A stretch of DNA of 64,000 nucleotides from Thermococcus peptonophilus (GTDB lineage Archaea; Methanobacteriota_B; Thermococci; Thermococcales; Thermococcaceae), in contig NZ_CP014750.1 of assembly GCF_001592435.1 (NCBI RefSeq), forward strand, positions 1,783,001 through 1,847,000, in the 5' to 3' direction. This document shows positions 27,981 to 36,160 of this stretch, in pieces. Each line of letters opens with the position of its first letter. The first letter of the stretch is position 1. A program made the position numbers and the translations under genes. Below the pieces are notes generated by a model, which had not been told where the DNA came from, ran no database searches, and was given only the letters and a program-made list of their open reading frames with translations.

Positions 27981-29105
27981 TTATTCCTTTATCAAGCTCT
28001 TCCCGACCATATTCCCAGGCTTCTCAACGCCGAAGAACTTCAGGACAGTCGGCGCGATATCCGTTAGACTCGGTTCCTCAAGTTCAACGTTCTCAAAGCT
28101 CCAGAGTATGAGCGGAACCTTTACTACAGGCTCGTTCATCGAGCCATGCATTCCCTTCACCCAATGGCTGGCTCCCTTAACCCCCCTGCACATCCTGTGG
28201 GAGCAGAACCAGTATCCGGGCTTCGCTGAAACTATCAGTTCGCCGCTGTTTGGATTGTCCAAGTGAGGAAGCTCCTCACGGAAAAAGACCTCTTCAACTC
28301 CAGGTGCTCTCCTGAGTGCTTCAAAGGCTTCTTCTCTTTGATTAGGGTCTTTGAGGTAAACGTGAGCTCCTCCACCAGAGGAGACCCTTAACACTTCAAT
28401 CCCCTTCTCCCTAAGGTATGTCTTCAGGTTCACCCAGGTGTGCACCTTTTCCTGCCCGTGGTCTGCGAAGATTATGAAGGCGTACTCGTCATTCAACCTT
28501 TCCCAGAGTGTTCTCACGGCGGTATCTACTGTCTCGATAGATTTCATCGCACCTTCACTGAGAGGGCCATGGTCGTGTTGCATCCCGTCTATCGAGGCGA
28601 AGTGAACAAGCAGGAGATCTGGTTTGCACTCCTCGTAGAGGTAGAGAGCCGAGTTGAGAACCCATACATCTTTTCTCCAGTCACGTCCGTGTTTCCTGTA
28701 CATCTCGTTGCTCGCGAAGAAGGGAGGAAAGATTCTAACGTCGGTTCCGCTGAAGGGCGGCATCGTGTAGCCCGAAACTGATGCCGTTCTAACTCCTTTT
28801 CCCCTCAGGATGTCAACTATCGTAGGAGCCTTGATGACCTTGTGCGGATTAAACACTACTTCGTATTCATAAAAGTTCACCTTCCTGTCGGCTATCCTGT
28901 CGTAGTAGCCGTTCTCTACGACACCGTGGTCCCTTGGCCACACACCTGTCATGACGCTTGTGTGGACTAAATCCGTGAGGGTGGGGAATATCGAATCAAC
29001 GACCGCGAAGTGCCCGCTCTCGGCGAGCTCGCTCAGGAAGGGCATGTATTTGAGGTTGTAGACCCCGTTCCCGTCGAGGCTTATGAGAGCTAACTTTTTC
29101 CTCAC
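27981..29105 (-). CDS. Alkaline phosphatase superfamily phosphodiesterase/pyrophosphatase
   Basis: 374-aa metal-dependent hydrolase of the alkaline phosphatase superfamily (type I phosphodiesterase/nucleotide pyrophosphatase branch). The nucleophile threonine lies in FPTLTDLVHTSVMTG; metal ligands are expected from SLDGNG at the N-terminus, VHFASIDGMQHDHG, FADHGQE and the late KGMHGS. No signal peptide, so it is probably cytosolic. The GTG start overlaps the stop of a 42-aa coiled-coil gene (GTGA), indicating coupling. Substrate unknown. Confidence 0.8.
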   Translation of the reverse strand: MRKKLALISLDGNGVYNLKYMPFLSELAESGHFAVVDSIFPTLTDLVHTSVMTGVWPRDHGVVENGYYDRIADRKVNFYEYEVVFNPHKVIKAPTIVDILRGKGVRTASVSGYTMPPFSGTDVRIFPPFFASNEMYRKHGRDWRKDVWVLNSALYLYEECKPDLLLVHFASIDGMQHDHGPLSEGAMKSIETVDTAVRTLWERLNDEYAFIIFADHGQEKVHTWVNLKTYLREKGIEVLRVSSGGGAHVYLKDPNQREEAFEALRRAPGVEEVFFREELPHLDNPNSGELIVSAKPGYWFCSHRMCRGVKGASHWVKGMHGSMNEPVVKVPLILWSFENVELEEPSLTDIAPTVLKFFGVEKPGNMVGKSLIKE

Positions 29106-29230
29106 TCTTCCTCCTCCTTCTGGGCTTTTTCTATCTTCTCAAGGGTCTTGCTGAGCTTTTCAAGTTCCTCTCTAAGCTTTTTCACTTCCTCAACCATCCT
29201 TTTGAGCTCTTTAATATCCTCATCCACCAT
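29102..29230 (-). CDS. Small coiled-coil protein, 42 aa
   Basis: Short ORF with ATG at 29230 after GGTGATCTAT, encoding an uninterrupted charged helix (IKELKRMVEEVKKLREELEK followed by more of the same pattern) with leucine/isoleucine heptads, ending in a run of glutamates. Its stop overlaps the phosphodiesterase start, so it is probably expressed with it and may act as its oligomerisation partner. No family recognised; coding is supported by the ribosome binding site, codon pattern and overlap. Confidence 0.65.
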   Translation of the reverse strand: MVDEDIKELKRMVEEVKKLREELEKLSKTLEKIEKAQKEEEE

Positions 29231-29237
29231 ATAGATC

Positions 29238-29296
29238 ACCGTCAGCCTGACGTGCACTCCTCACCACTCAGTGGGATGGAAGGCTCATCATCCGGT
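29238..29296 (-). ncRNA. Candidate C/D box sRNA
   Basis: Minus strand order: stem ACCG, G, box C ATGATGA (29291-29285), 13-nt guide GCCTTCCATCCCA, box D' CTGA (29271-29268), 3-nt spacer, box C' GTGAGGA (one mismatch), 12-nt guide GTGCACGTCAGG, box D CTGA (29245-29242), stem CGGT. Spacing and closing stem fit archaeal C/D sRNAs. It fills the gap between nreA and the 42-aa gene, and the closing stem overlaps that gene's ribosome binding site, so processing could affect translation. Targets not identified. Confidence 0.55.
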
Positions 29297-29303
29297 TGGG
29301 GGA

Positions 29304-30542
29304 TCACGTTAAAACCTTTCCCAGCCACTCATCTAAAGTTTTCTGTCTCGCAAGATGTCTGAGGAGATAGCTCCTCTCGAGGTACTTCTCAAGCGGGTGT
29401 TCAAGGAGCTTCCTTGCGGCCTCTAAGGCCTCGTTGAGCGTCTCAAACCTCCCAACTGGGTTCTCAAGGGCCTTCTTAACCCCAACTCTTATCTGCCATA
29501 CCCCGACTGGGGCGTAGTATGCCGGGGTTACCTCGCGGAAGACGATTATCCTTGCCTGCTTCCGTCTCTTCCTCAGATGTTCAAGGACGCTTAGGCGGGT
29601 AGCGTAGTATGCTCCAGTCGTCTCATTGGCATAACCTTTGATCCCCCTGAAGTCCTCGTAGTCGTGGATGACCTGTGGCTCTTCACTTCCGAAGAGCGAC
29701 CCTTTGAGCCAGACTTCAAGGAGCTCGAATGCGTAGCTCTCGGGCATCAGAACGACCGCATAGCGGTTCCCAAGGAACTCGTGGAAATATACTTCAAAGG
29801 CATTGATCTCAGGATAGTCTAAAATTTCTCGCCTCAGGTTCTTTCCAATCGTGTCTTGGACAGAGGTAATGCTCCACCTTGTTGGGACCAGTTTTCTGTC
29901 AATCCCCAGCAGTCCAGCCGAGAGAAGTCTTATGATGTAGTACTCGTCAAAGCCCCAGTTGTAGAGCCTCATTATTGCCTGCTCGGCTTTCAGCTCGTCG
30001 CTTACAACGTAGTCAGTTCTGCGTGGTATCTTCGGATTCTCCGTCAGCTCAAAATCAAGAAGCTCCGCCCTCGGCCCGAGCGGCGGCGCAAACTCGCTCG
30101 GGACTATCTTTACCACGGGCTTCCTCTTCAGGATAACCTCGCTGTCAACGGGTTTAACACTCATGGCCAGCTCTTGGATCTCGCCTAAAACCCTTCCGCT
30201 CTTCCTAACGCTGACGTCTGTCTTTGTCTCCCCCATTACCAGAAGGGAGCGGTAGTAGAGGATGTCCTTTATCGTCTTGTTCTCCCATTTGAGAGGACTG
30301 TCCAAATGGCTCGTGTTGCCTTCCACTGGTGGTACTAGAGGGCCGATCCTGACCTTGGGATACCCATACTCTCCAACGAAGATGCCCGGGGGAGAAGAGC
30401 CAAAGATGTGCCTCTTGTTGAGCTTCTCCTCAGCTTTTTTGGCTATCCTGAACCTCTCTAGTATTGGACAAGTCGGCCTGCCACAGAGGAACTTTCTGCC
30501 CTTGCATATAGCACAGAGTTTTGAGTTGAAGAGCTCGGTCAT
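29304..30542 (-). CDS. nreA: DNA repair protein NreA
   Basis: 412-aa member of the archaeal Nre family, implicated in DNA damage repair in Haloferax. The N-terminal zinc finger is CAICKGRKFLCGRPTC. The protein ends QKTLDEWLGKVLT, which contains a PIP-box-like Q-x2-L-x2-W-L, matching the PCNA-binding C-terminus reported for this family. ATG at 30542; TATA-like AAATTTAAACG near 30570. It stands alone; a C/D sRNA candidate follows immediately. Confidence 0.88.
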   Translation of the reverse strand: MTELFNSKLCAICKGRKFLCGRPTCPILERFRIAKKAEEKLNKRHIFGSSPPGIFVGEYGYPKVRIGPLVPPVEGNTSHLDSPLKWENKTIKDILYYRSLLVMGETKTDVSVRKSGRVLGEIQELAMSVKPVDSEVILKRKPVVKIVPSEFAPPLGPRAELLDFELTENPKIPRRTDYVVSDELKAEQAIMRLYNWGFDEYYIIRLLSAGLLGIDRKLVPTRWSITSVQDTIGKNLRREILDYPEINAFEVYFHEFLGNRYAVVLMPESYAFELLEVWLKGSLFGSEEPQVIHDYEDFRGIKGYANETTGAYYATRLSVLEHLRKRRKQARIIVFREVTPAYYAPVGVWQIRVGVKKALENPVGRFETLNEALEAARKLLEHPLEKYLERSYLLRHLARQKTLDEWLGKVLT

Positions 30543-30585
30543 TACAGTCCTGTTACACAGAGGTTCGTTTAAATTTTTGCCTCCT

Positions 30586-30600
30586 GTTATAGTGGATAAC
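30586..30600. promoter_or_regulatory. Inverted repeat between nreA and aor
   Basis: GTTATAGTGGATAAC: perfect 5-bp arms with a 5-bp centre. It lies about 50 bp upstream of the aor TATA box (CTTATATACT near 30651-30660) and 45 bp upstream of nreA. It does not fit GTTn3AAC, so it is not a SurR site. Possibly an operator; unsupported otherwise. Confidence 0.25.
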
Positions 30601-30691
30601 TAATCCATTTACCTCCTGCGAAAATGCATTCGGCTGTGTTTTCCTAAACCCTTATATACTCCAATGTACTTATATGTTCCGAGGTGTTTTT

Positions 30692-32509
30692 ATGTACGGC
30701 AACTGGGGGAGATTTCTGCGTGTAAACCTCTCCACCGGGGAGGTGAAAGTTGAGGAGTACGGCGAAGAGCTGGCCAAGAAGTGGCTCGGGAGCAGGGGTC
30801 TGGCCATATACCTTCTCCTGAAGGAGATGGATCCGAAGGCGGATCCGTTAGGACCCGAGAACAAGCTGATTATAGCCCCCGGCCCATTGAGCGGCACTAG
30901 CGCTCCCACGGGCGGCAGATACAACGTTGTTACGAAGAGCCCGCAGACGGGCTTCATAACCATGTCAAACTCTGGCGGTTACTTCGGCGCCGAGCTTAAG
31001 TTTGCGGGTTGGGATGCCATCGTCGTTGAAGGCCAGTCCGAGAAGCCTGTGTACATTTACATTAAAGATGACCATGTTGAGATAAGGGACGCCTCCCACC
31101 TGTGGGGCAAGGTTGTCAGCGAGACTGAGGCGGCAATAAAGAAAGAAATTGGAAGCAACAAGCTCCACATAGCGAGCATCGGTCCGGCAGGTGAGAACCT
31201 CGTCAAGTTTGCAGCCATTATAAACGACGGCCACCGCGCCGCTGGTAGGGCCGGCGTTGGTGCGGTGATGGGTAGCAAGAAGCTGAAGGCTATTGCTGTT
31301 GAGGGTAGCAAGAGGGTTCCTATAGCCGACAGGCAGAAGTTCATGCTGGTTGTGAGGGAGAAGATCAACAAGCTTAGGAACGACCCCGTTGCTGGAGGTG
31401 GGCTTCCGAAGTACGGTACGGCTGTTCTGGTCAACATAATCAACGAGAACGGCCTCTACCCAACTAGGAACTTCCAGACTGGGGTCTTTGAGCACGCCTA
31501 CGAGCAGAGCGGTGAGGCCATGACCGCCAAGTACCTCATAAGAAACCAGCCGTGCTATGCCTGTCCGATCGGCTGTGGTAGAGTAAACAAGCTCCCGACC
31601 GTCGGTGTGACAGAGGGGCCGGAGTACGAGAGCATCTGGGCGCTCGGTGCCAACCTCGGCATAAACGACCTCGCGAGCATCATAGAGGCCAACCACCAGT
31701 GTGACGAGTTCGGTCTCGACACCATTTCAACCGGTGGAACATTAGCCGCTGCGATGGAGCTCTACGAGAAGGGCTACCTCACTGACGAAGAGCTCGGCGA
31801 TGCTCCGCCCTTCAGGTGGGGCAACACCGAGGTTCTCCACTACTACATCGAGAAGATAGCAAAGAGGGAAGGCCTTGGAGACAAGCTGGCGGAGGGAAGC
31901 TACCGCTTCGCCGAGATGTACGGTCATCCGGAGTACTCGATGAGCGTCAAGAAGCTTGAACTTCCGGCCTACGACCCGCGTGGAGCAGAGGGACACGGTC
32001 TTGGATATGCAACCAACAACCGTGGTGGCTGTCACATTAAGAATTATATGATAAGCCCTGAGATACTTGGCTACCCATATAAGATGGACCCGCACGACAT
32101 AAGCGATGACAAGGTGAAGATGCTCATACTCTTCCAGGACCTTAGCGCGGTAATTGACGCCGCCGGTCTCTGTCTATTCACGACCTTCGGTCTCGGCGCG
32201 GACGACTACCGCGACATGTTGAACGCGGCCCTCGGCTGGGACTTCTCGACCGAGGACTACCTCAAGATCGGAGAGAGGATATGGAACGCCGAGAGGCTCT
32301 TCAACCTCAAGGCGGGCTTTGACCCTGCTAAGGACGAGACCCTGCCGAAGAGGTTCCTCGAGGAGCCGATGCCCGAAGGGCCGAACAAGGGTCACGTTGT
32401 CAGGCTCAAGGAGATGCTGCCGCGCTACTACGCCCTCCGCGGCTGGACCGAGGACGGGAGAATTCCAAAGGAAAAGGCTGAGGAACTTGGCATCGCCGAG
32501 TTCCTCTGA
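30692..32509 (+). CDS. aor: Tungsten aldehyde:ferredoxin oxidoreductase
   Basis: 605-aa AOR that oxidises aldehydes from amino acid fermentation to acids with ferredoxin as acceptor, using a tungsto-bispterin and one [4Fe-4S] cluster. Cluster ligands appear as C288, C291 and C295 in CYACPIGC and C494 in GLCLF, exactly the P. furiosus AOR numbering. Sequence is close to that enzyme throughout (GLGYATNNRGGCHIKNYM, PAYDPRGAEGHG). The ATG at 30692 follows GAGGTGTTTTT; an ATG at 30674 is too early. TATA CTTATATACT near 30655. The MoaD and radical SAM genes downstream serve its cofactor. Confidence 0.96.
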   Translation: MYGNWGRFLRVNLSTGEVKVEEYGEELAKKWLGSRGLAIYLLLKEMDPKADPLGPENKLIIAPGPLSGTSAPTGGRYNVVTKSPQTGFITMSNSGGYFGAELKFAGWDAIVVEGQSEKPVYIYIKDDHVEIRDASHLWGKVVSETEAAIKKEIGSNKLHIASIGPAGENLVKFAAIINDGHRAAGRAGVGAVMGSKKLKAIAVEGSKRVPIADRQKFMLVVREKINKLRNDPVAGGGLPKYGTAVLVNIINENGLYPTRNFQTGVFEHAYEQSGEAMTAKYLIRNQPCYACPIGCGRVNKLPTVGVTEGPEYESIWALGANLGINDLASIIEANHQCDEFGLDTISTGGTLAAAMELYEKGYLTDEELGDAPPFRWGNTEVLHYYIEKIAKREGLGDKLAEGSYRFAEMYGHPEYSMSVKKLELPAYDPRGAEGHGLGYATNNRGGCHIKNYMISPEILGYPYKMDPHDISDDKVKMLILFQDLSAVIDAAGLCLFTTFGLGADDYRDMLNAALGWDFSTEDYLKIGERIWNAERLFNLKAGFDPAKDETLPKRFLEEPMPEGPNKGHVVRLKEMLPRYYALRGWTEDGRIPKEKAEELGIAEFL

Positions 32510-32579
32510 TTCCTTTTCACATTTTTGTCCAATAACTCTTTTATGCCATTATGTGGAGAATCCGGTTTAGGTGGTTTGC

Positions 32580-32828
32580 GTGCTGGTTAAGCTGTTCGCG
32601 ACCCTCATCGAGTTCACCGGAAAGAGAAAGCTCGAAATAAGTGGCCCGAAGACAGTGGGGGAGCTTCTCGATGAACTTGACAGGATGTTCCCGGGGTTTA
32701 AGAAGGAGCTCGAACAGGGCCATATAATCCTCGTCAACGGGAAGAACATCGAGCACCTTCAGGGTCTCGATACCCCTTTGAGAGAAGATGACACCATAAG
32801 CATATTCCCACCGGCAGGAGGCGGTTGA
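32580..32828 (+). CDS. moaD: MoaD-family sulfur carrier for tungstopterin synthesis
   Basis: 82-aa beta-grasp protein, the small subunit of molybdopterin synthase; its C-terminal Gly-Gly (PPAGGG) is thiocarboxylated to supply dithiolene sulfur. I chose the GTG at 32580, with AGGTGG five bases before it; an earlier GTG at 32571 is within that site. Located between aor and the tungsten-enzyme radical SAM maturase with only 1 bp to the latter, so its role in tungstopterin supply is well supported by context. Confidence 0.88.
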   Translation: MLVKLFATLIEFTGKRKLEISGPKTVGELLDELDRMFPGFKKELEQGHIILVNGKNIEHLQGLDTPLREDDTISIFPPAGGG

Positions 32829-32829
32829 A

Positions 32830-33981
32830 GTGGCGATAAAGTTCGCTCCAAACAGGGAATACACCTTTACTCTCTGGGACGGGAAGGTCATTGTGAAACC
32901 GAAGCTCGACATGAAGTACCTCTACATAGAGATCACCAGCCGCTGCAACCTGAAGTGTGAGATGTGCTTCAAACAGTACTGGGAAGATAAAGAGGGCGAT
33001 ATGGACTGGGATCTCTTTCTTAAGATCCTCGACGACGCCGAGGCTTTTCCCGAGCTGAGAATGATTTACTTTGGCGGCATTGGTGAGCCAACCGTCCACC
33101 CGCGCTTCATGGACATGGTGAGGGAGGTTAAAAAGCGTGGCTTCGCCCTTGGGATAAGCACCAACGGGACACTTCTCACCGATGAAATGATGAAGGAGTT
33201 CGCAAAGCTTGGAGTGGATCTGGTTTACTTCTCAATGGATACCGTTCCTACCGCTCAGAACGCAATTACCTTGGGTCACATAGCTGCTGCCGTAACTGCT
33301 GACAAGATTAGGAAGCTCGTCAAGTACCGCGAGGAATATGGAACTCATAAGCCGAGCATAGGCGTGGAGGTTGTTGTTACGAAGGAGAACTACCAACAGC
33401 TTCCCGATATGGCGAGGTTCCTTCTCAACATGAAGGTCGATGCCATGCTCGTCTCAAACCTGCTTCCCCTTACCCCTGAACAGGTCGACGACATAGTCTA
33501 TGACGGTAGCGTTGATATGACGCCCATACTGGACGAGCTCTATAAGATAGCCAACAACGGCCTTTACATAAAACTCCCCAAGTTCGAGCTCAAGACCGAG
33601 AGGCAGTGCGACTTTGACGAGAACAACGTGGCTGTTGTTAGATGGGACGGGGAAGTTGCCCCCTGCTACCGCTTCCTCCACACCTACAAGGAGTACATCT
33701 TCGGCAGGGAGAAAAAAGTTAACGCCTACTCCTTCGGCAACGTGAGGGAGCAGAGCTTGGCCGACATCTGGACGAGCGAGAAGTACACATGGTTCCGCTT
33801 CACAATGAAAAACTACATGTACCCCTCCTGCACCGACTGCGACCTGAGGGACGCCTGTGACTTCGTCAAGACGACCGATATAGACTGCTGGGGCAACGAG
33901 CCGAGCTGTGCCGACTGCCTCTGGTCGAGGAGAATAGTCCAGTGCCCGATTCCGCAGTATATGTTCGGGAAGTTCTTCTGA
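32830..33981 (+). CDS. Radical SAM/SPASM maturase for tungsten oxidoreductases
   Basis: 383-aa radical SAM enzyme with the cluster motif CNLKCEMC near residue 38 and the SAM-binding GGIGEP, plus a cysteine-rich SPASM C-terminus (CTDCDLRDAC, CADCLWSRRIVQC) for auxiliary clusters. Proteins of this type are consistently encoded beside tungsten aldehyde oxidoreductases and are thought to finish the cofactor or the enzyme. GTG start at 32830 after GGAGGCGGTTGAA, directly following moaD. The exact reaction is not known. Confidence 0.88.
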   Translation: MAIKFAPNREYTFTLWDGKVIVKPKLDMKYLYIEITSRCNLKCEMCFKQYWEDKEGDMDWDLFLKILDDAEAFPELRMIYFGGIGEPTVHPRFMDMVREVKKRGFALGISTNGTLLTDEMMKEFAKLGVDLVYFSMDTVPTAQNAITLGHIAAAVTADKIRKLVKYREEYGTHKPSIGVEVVVTKENYQQLPDMARFLLNMKVDAMLVSNLLPLTPEQVDDIVYDGSVDMTPILDELYKIANNGLYIKLPKFELKTERQCDFDENNVAVVRWDGEVAPCYRFLHTYKEYIFGREKKVNAYSFGNVREQSLADIWTSEKYTWFRFTMKNYMYPSCTDCDLRDACDFVKTTDIDCWGNEPSCADCLWSRRIVQCPIPQYMFGKFF

Positions 33982-34037
33982 GCGGTTTCTCGTTCTTTCC
34001 ATCTCTCTTTGATGGATAATCTCTTTAATGGTGCACT

Positions 34038-34409
34038 CTACCGATTAAGACCAACCAATGCAACCCCTATAACTATGAGGACAACCCCAATCCACCTGCT
34101 CGGGTTCACTCTTTCGCCCAAGACTACTGCTGAGAGGAATGTTGTAACGATATAACCAAGGCTTAAAAGGGGATATATAAGGCTTAAGTCCAGCTTGGAG
34201 AGTGCCAGTAGCCATAAGAAGAACGCGAGTGCATAAAGGACTGCCCCCACGAGTATGTACTTGGTGAACAGCGCCCTTAGAAACCCTTCTGGTGTGAATA
34301 CGTTGATTTTTCCTTCCATGTTTGACAGCCCCATTTTGAAGAGAACCTGTGCAAATGCTCCGGAGAGTATACAAACCGAGATAATCCCGTATATAAGCAG
34401 TTTGTTCAT
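34038..34409 (-). CDS. Small EamA/SMR-type membrane transporter
   Basis: 123-aa protein with four membrane helices, in the drug/metabolite transporter superfamily (ArnE/SMR-like size). The central KLDLSLIYPLLSLGYIVTTF is characteristic. Its ATG overlaps the glycosyltransferase stop (ATGA), so the two are coupled. With a dolichol-phosphate-type glycosyltransferase as partner, flipping of a lipid-linked sugar is the most likely role; a multidrug role is the alternative. Confidence 0.72.
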   Translation of the reverse strand: MNKLLIYGIISVCILSGAFAQVLFKMGLSNMEGKINVFTPEGFLRALFTKYILVGAVLYALAFFLWLLALSKLDLSLIYPLLSLGYIVTTFLSAVVLGERVNPSRWIGVVLIVIGVALVGLNR

Positions 34410-35158
34410 TGTAAATCACCCTTCCCAGTTTTCCACTTCCTTATTTCGGGTATCAGCTTTAGGTAGCCCATAATCGTCTTTCTGAGGTTCATCTTGCTCC
34501 CGCCTTCTTTTCGCCCGTAATCGAGGTATAAAGGTACTTCCTCTATCCTGCTACAGTTTCCGAAGTAGAAAACCTTGACAAGAAGTTCTACCGATATCTC
34601 GAAGCCTTGAGAGGTGACAAGCCTCTCTCCGAGGGCATCAAACGTTCGTCTGAGACATTCCCATTTGTATGCGCGATATCCACTCGTTAAATCCTTGGCC
34701 GGCACGCCTGAAAAAAGGCCAAGGACTTTATTGATTCCCCAGCTGAGAAATACTCTGTGGACTGGGACATTTACCTGCTTTCCACCTTTTACGTATCTGG
34801 ACGCTATAACGATATCTGCTCCATCTTCGATTTTTTCGAGCATCTGGCTGATATGGATGGGGTCATGAGTGTCGTCACTGTCCATGGTAATGACAACGTC
34901 TCCCTCCTTTCCCAGTCTCACGGCCTCCGAAAGCCCCGTTTTGAGCGCCGCTTGAAGCCCCATGTTCCTCTGATGGGTTAAAATTCGGATTGGGTACTCC
35001 TCAGAAAGCTGCAGAAGAACTTCACCCGTTCTGTCAGAACTTCCGTCATTAACTGCTATTATTTGATAGTCTTGGCCCTTTAAGGCATCGTCGATTTTGG
35101 GAATTAGCTTAAGAAGGTTAGGAGCTTCATTATAGCATGGAAGGACAACAAAGATCAT
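34406..35158 (-). CDS. Family 2 glycosyltransferase (dolichyl-phosphate sugar synthase-like)
   Basis: About 250-aa GT-A enzyme with the N-terminal VVLPCYNEA, NDGSSDRTGE and the metal-binding TMDSDDTHDP (DxD), plus the family's GFEISVELLVK helix. It lacks C-terminal membrane helices, as in short DPM1-like enzymes that load a sugar onto a polyprenyl phosphate. The ATG at 35158 follows GAGGTGAAAATA. Coupled to a four-helix transporter and preceded by a palindrome at the promoter. Sugar and acceptor unknown. Confidence 0.83.
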   Translation of the reverse strand: MIFVVLPCYNEAPNLLKLIPKIDDALKGQDYQIIAVNDGSSDRTGEVLLQLSEEYPIRILTHQRNMGLQAALKTGLSEAVRLGKEGDVVITMDSDDTHDPIHISQMLEKIEDGADIVIASRYVKGGKQVNVPVHRVFLSWGINKVLGLFSGVPAKDLTSGYRAYKWECLRRTFDALGERLVTSQGFEISVELLVKVFYFGNCSRIEEVPLYLDYGRKEGGSKMNLRKTIMGYLKLIPEIRKWKTGKGDLQ

Positions 35159-35170
35159 TATTTTCACCTC

Positions 35171-35188
35171 TTCATTCTGCTGAATGAA
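35171..35188. promoter_or_regulatory. Palindrome at the glycosyltransferase promoter
   Basis: TTCATTC-TGCT-GAATGAA, a perfect 7-bp inverted repeat with a four-base centre. On the gene's strand, TATA-like GCTTAAAGAG lies about 20 bp upstream, so the repeat would cover the transcript start: either an operator or a 5'-terminal RNA hairpin just before the ribosome binding site. Confidence 0.4.
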
Positions 35189-35262
35189 CTCTCTTTAAGC
35201 TTTTGCTCTGGATGTTGTAGTAGGAGGGGGTTTAGTTGGAATAAAAAGAGTAATAAAAATCC

Positions 35263-36075
35263 TCACTTCGGCATCTCTTTGATGTGGATGTCCATCTGCG
35301 GGAACGGTATCTCGATCCCTTCTTTCATATAGGCCTCGTAAATCGTCTTTGTGAGGTAACCTTTAACGTCCCAGAAGTCTTCCGTCTTTGTCCACGCTCT
35401 TAGCTGGAGGTTTATGGCGGAGTCCCCAAGTTCAGTTATTGCCACACTGGGGGCTGGATCCTTCAGGATTTTTAGGTGGCTCTGCATAATGTCCATAGCG
35501 ATCTTTACGGCCCTGTCAAGGTCAGTGCCATAGGCGACGCCAATATCAACGCTCACCCTTCTTGTAGGCATTCTGGTGTAGTTTGTTATTACACTCCCCC
35601 AGACAAGCTTGTTGGGGATCGTTATGAGCACGTTGTCAGGGGTTAAGAGCTCGGTGCTCATTATGCCGACGGCGTTGACTTTGCCTGTCTTTCCTGCTAC
35701 CTCAACCACTTCACCCATGTCAATTGGCCTGAGGGCTGCAATCCAGACGCCAGCTGCCAGGTTTGTTAGTGTGTCCTGCATACCGAAGCCCAGGATCAGA
35801 CCTATGACTGCTGACAGGCCGAGGACTACTGAACCGACTTCGATACCCAGCGCCCTAACGGCCAGCAGTAGCACCACCACGTAGAGGAGTGCACTGAGGA
35901 ACCTCCCAAGGAACTCGACTACGAGCTCTGGGAGCTTCGTCTTCTTCAGGCCCCTCTTGAACATGCTGACGAGTATCTTTGCCACAATGTAGCCCACTAT
36001 CAGTATTACTATTGCGGTTATCACCTGAATCGGTGTCACCCCAACGTAGGGGAGAGGTTTATCAAGAGCTGTCAT
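35263..36075 (-). CDS. Small-conductance mechanosensitive channel (MscS family)
   Basis: About 270-aa membrane channel with three N-terminal helices; the third, pore-lining helix lies around residues 75-110 and is Gly/Ala-rich (VVLGLSAVIGLILGFGMQ). The MscS beta domain follows (IDMGEVVEVAGKTGKVNAVG and LTPDNVLITIPNKL) and then the C-terminal alpha/beta cage. It releases solutes on hypo-osmotic shock. The ATG at 36075 follows GGAAGTGATCTG; a TTG at 36090 is possible. Single gene. Confidence 0.9.
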   Translation of the reverse strand: MTALDKPLPYVGVTPIQVITAIVILIVGYIVAKILVSMFKRGLKKTKLPELVVEFLGRFLSALLYVVVLLLAVRALGIEVGSVVLGLSAVIGLILGFGMQDTLTNLAAGVWIAALRPIDMGEVVEVAGKTGKVNAVGIMSTELLTPDNVLITIPNKLVWGSVITNYTRMPTRRVSVDIGVAYGTDLDRAVKIAMDIMQSHLKILKDPAPSVAITELGDSAINLQLRAWTKTEDFWDVKGYLTKTIYEAYMKEGIEIPFPQMDIHIKEMPK

Positions 36076-36160
36076 CAGATCACTTCCCAATCGAATTTAC
36101 ATGCTTTACACTTATTTCAGAGAAGAGTGAAAATGGAAAACTTAAAGGTCGGTTCTTAGG

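Noticed and set aside
30586..30600. SurR site upstream of aor
   Set aside because: GTTATAGTGGATAAC has a 9-base gap between GTT and AAC rather than three, so it does not fit the consensus.
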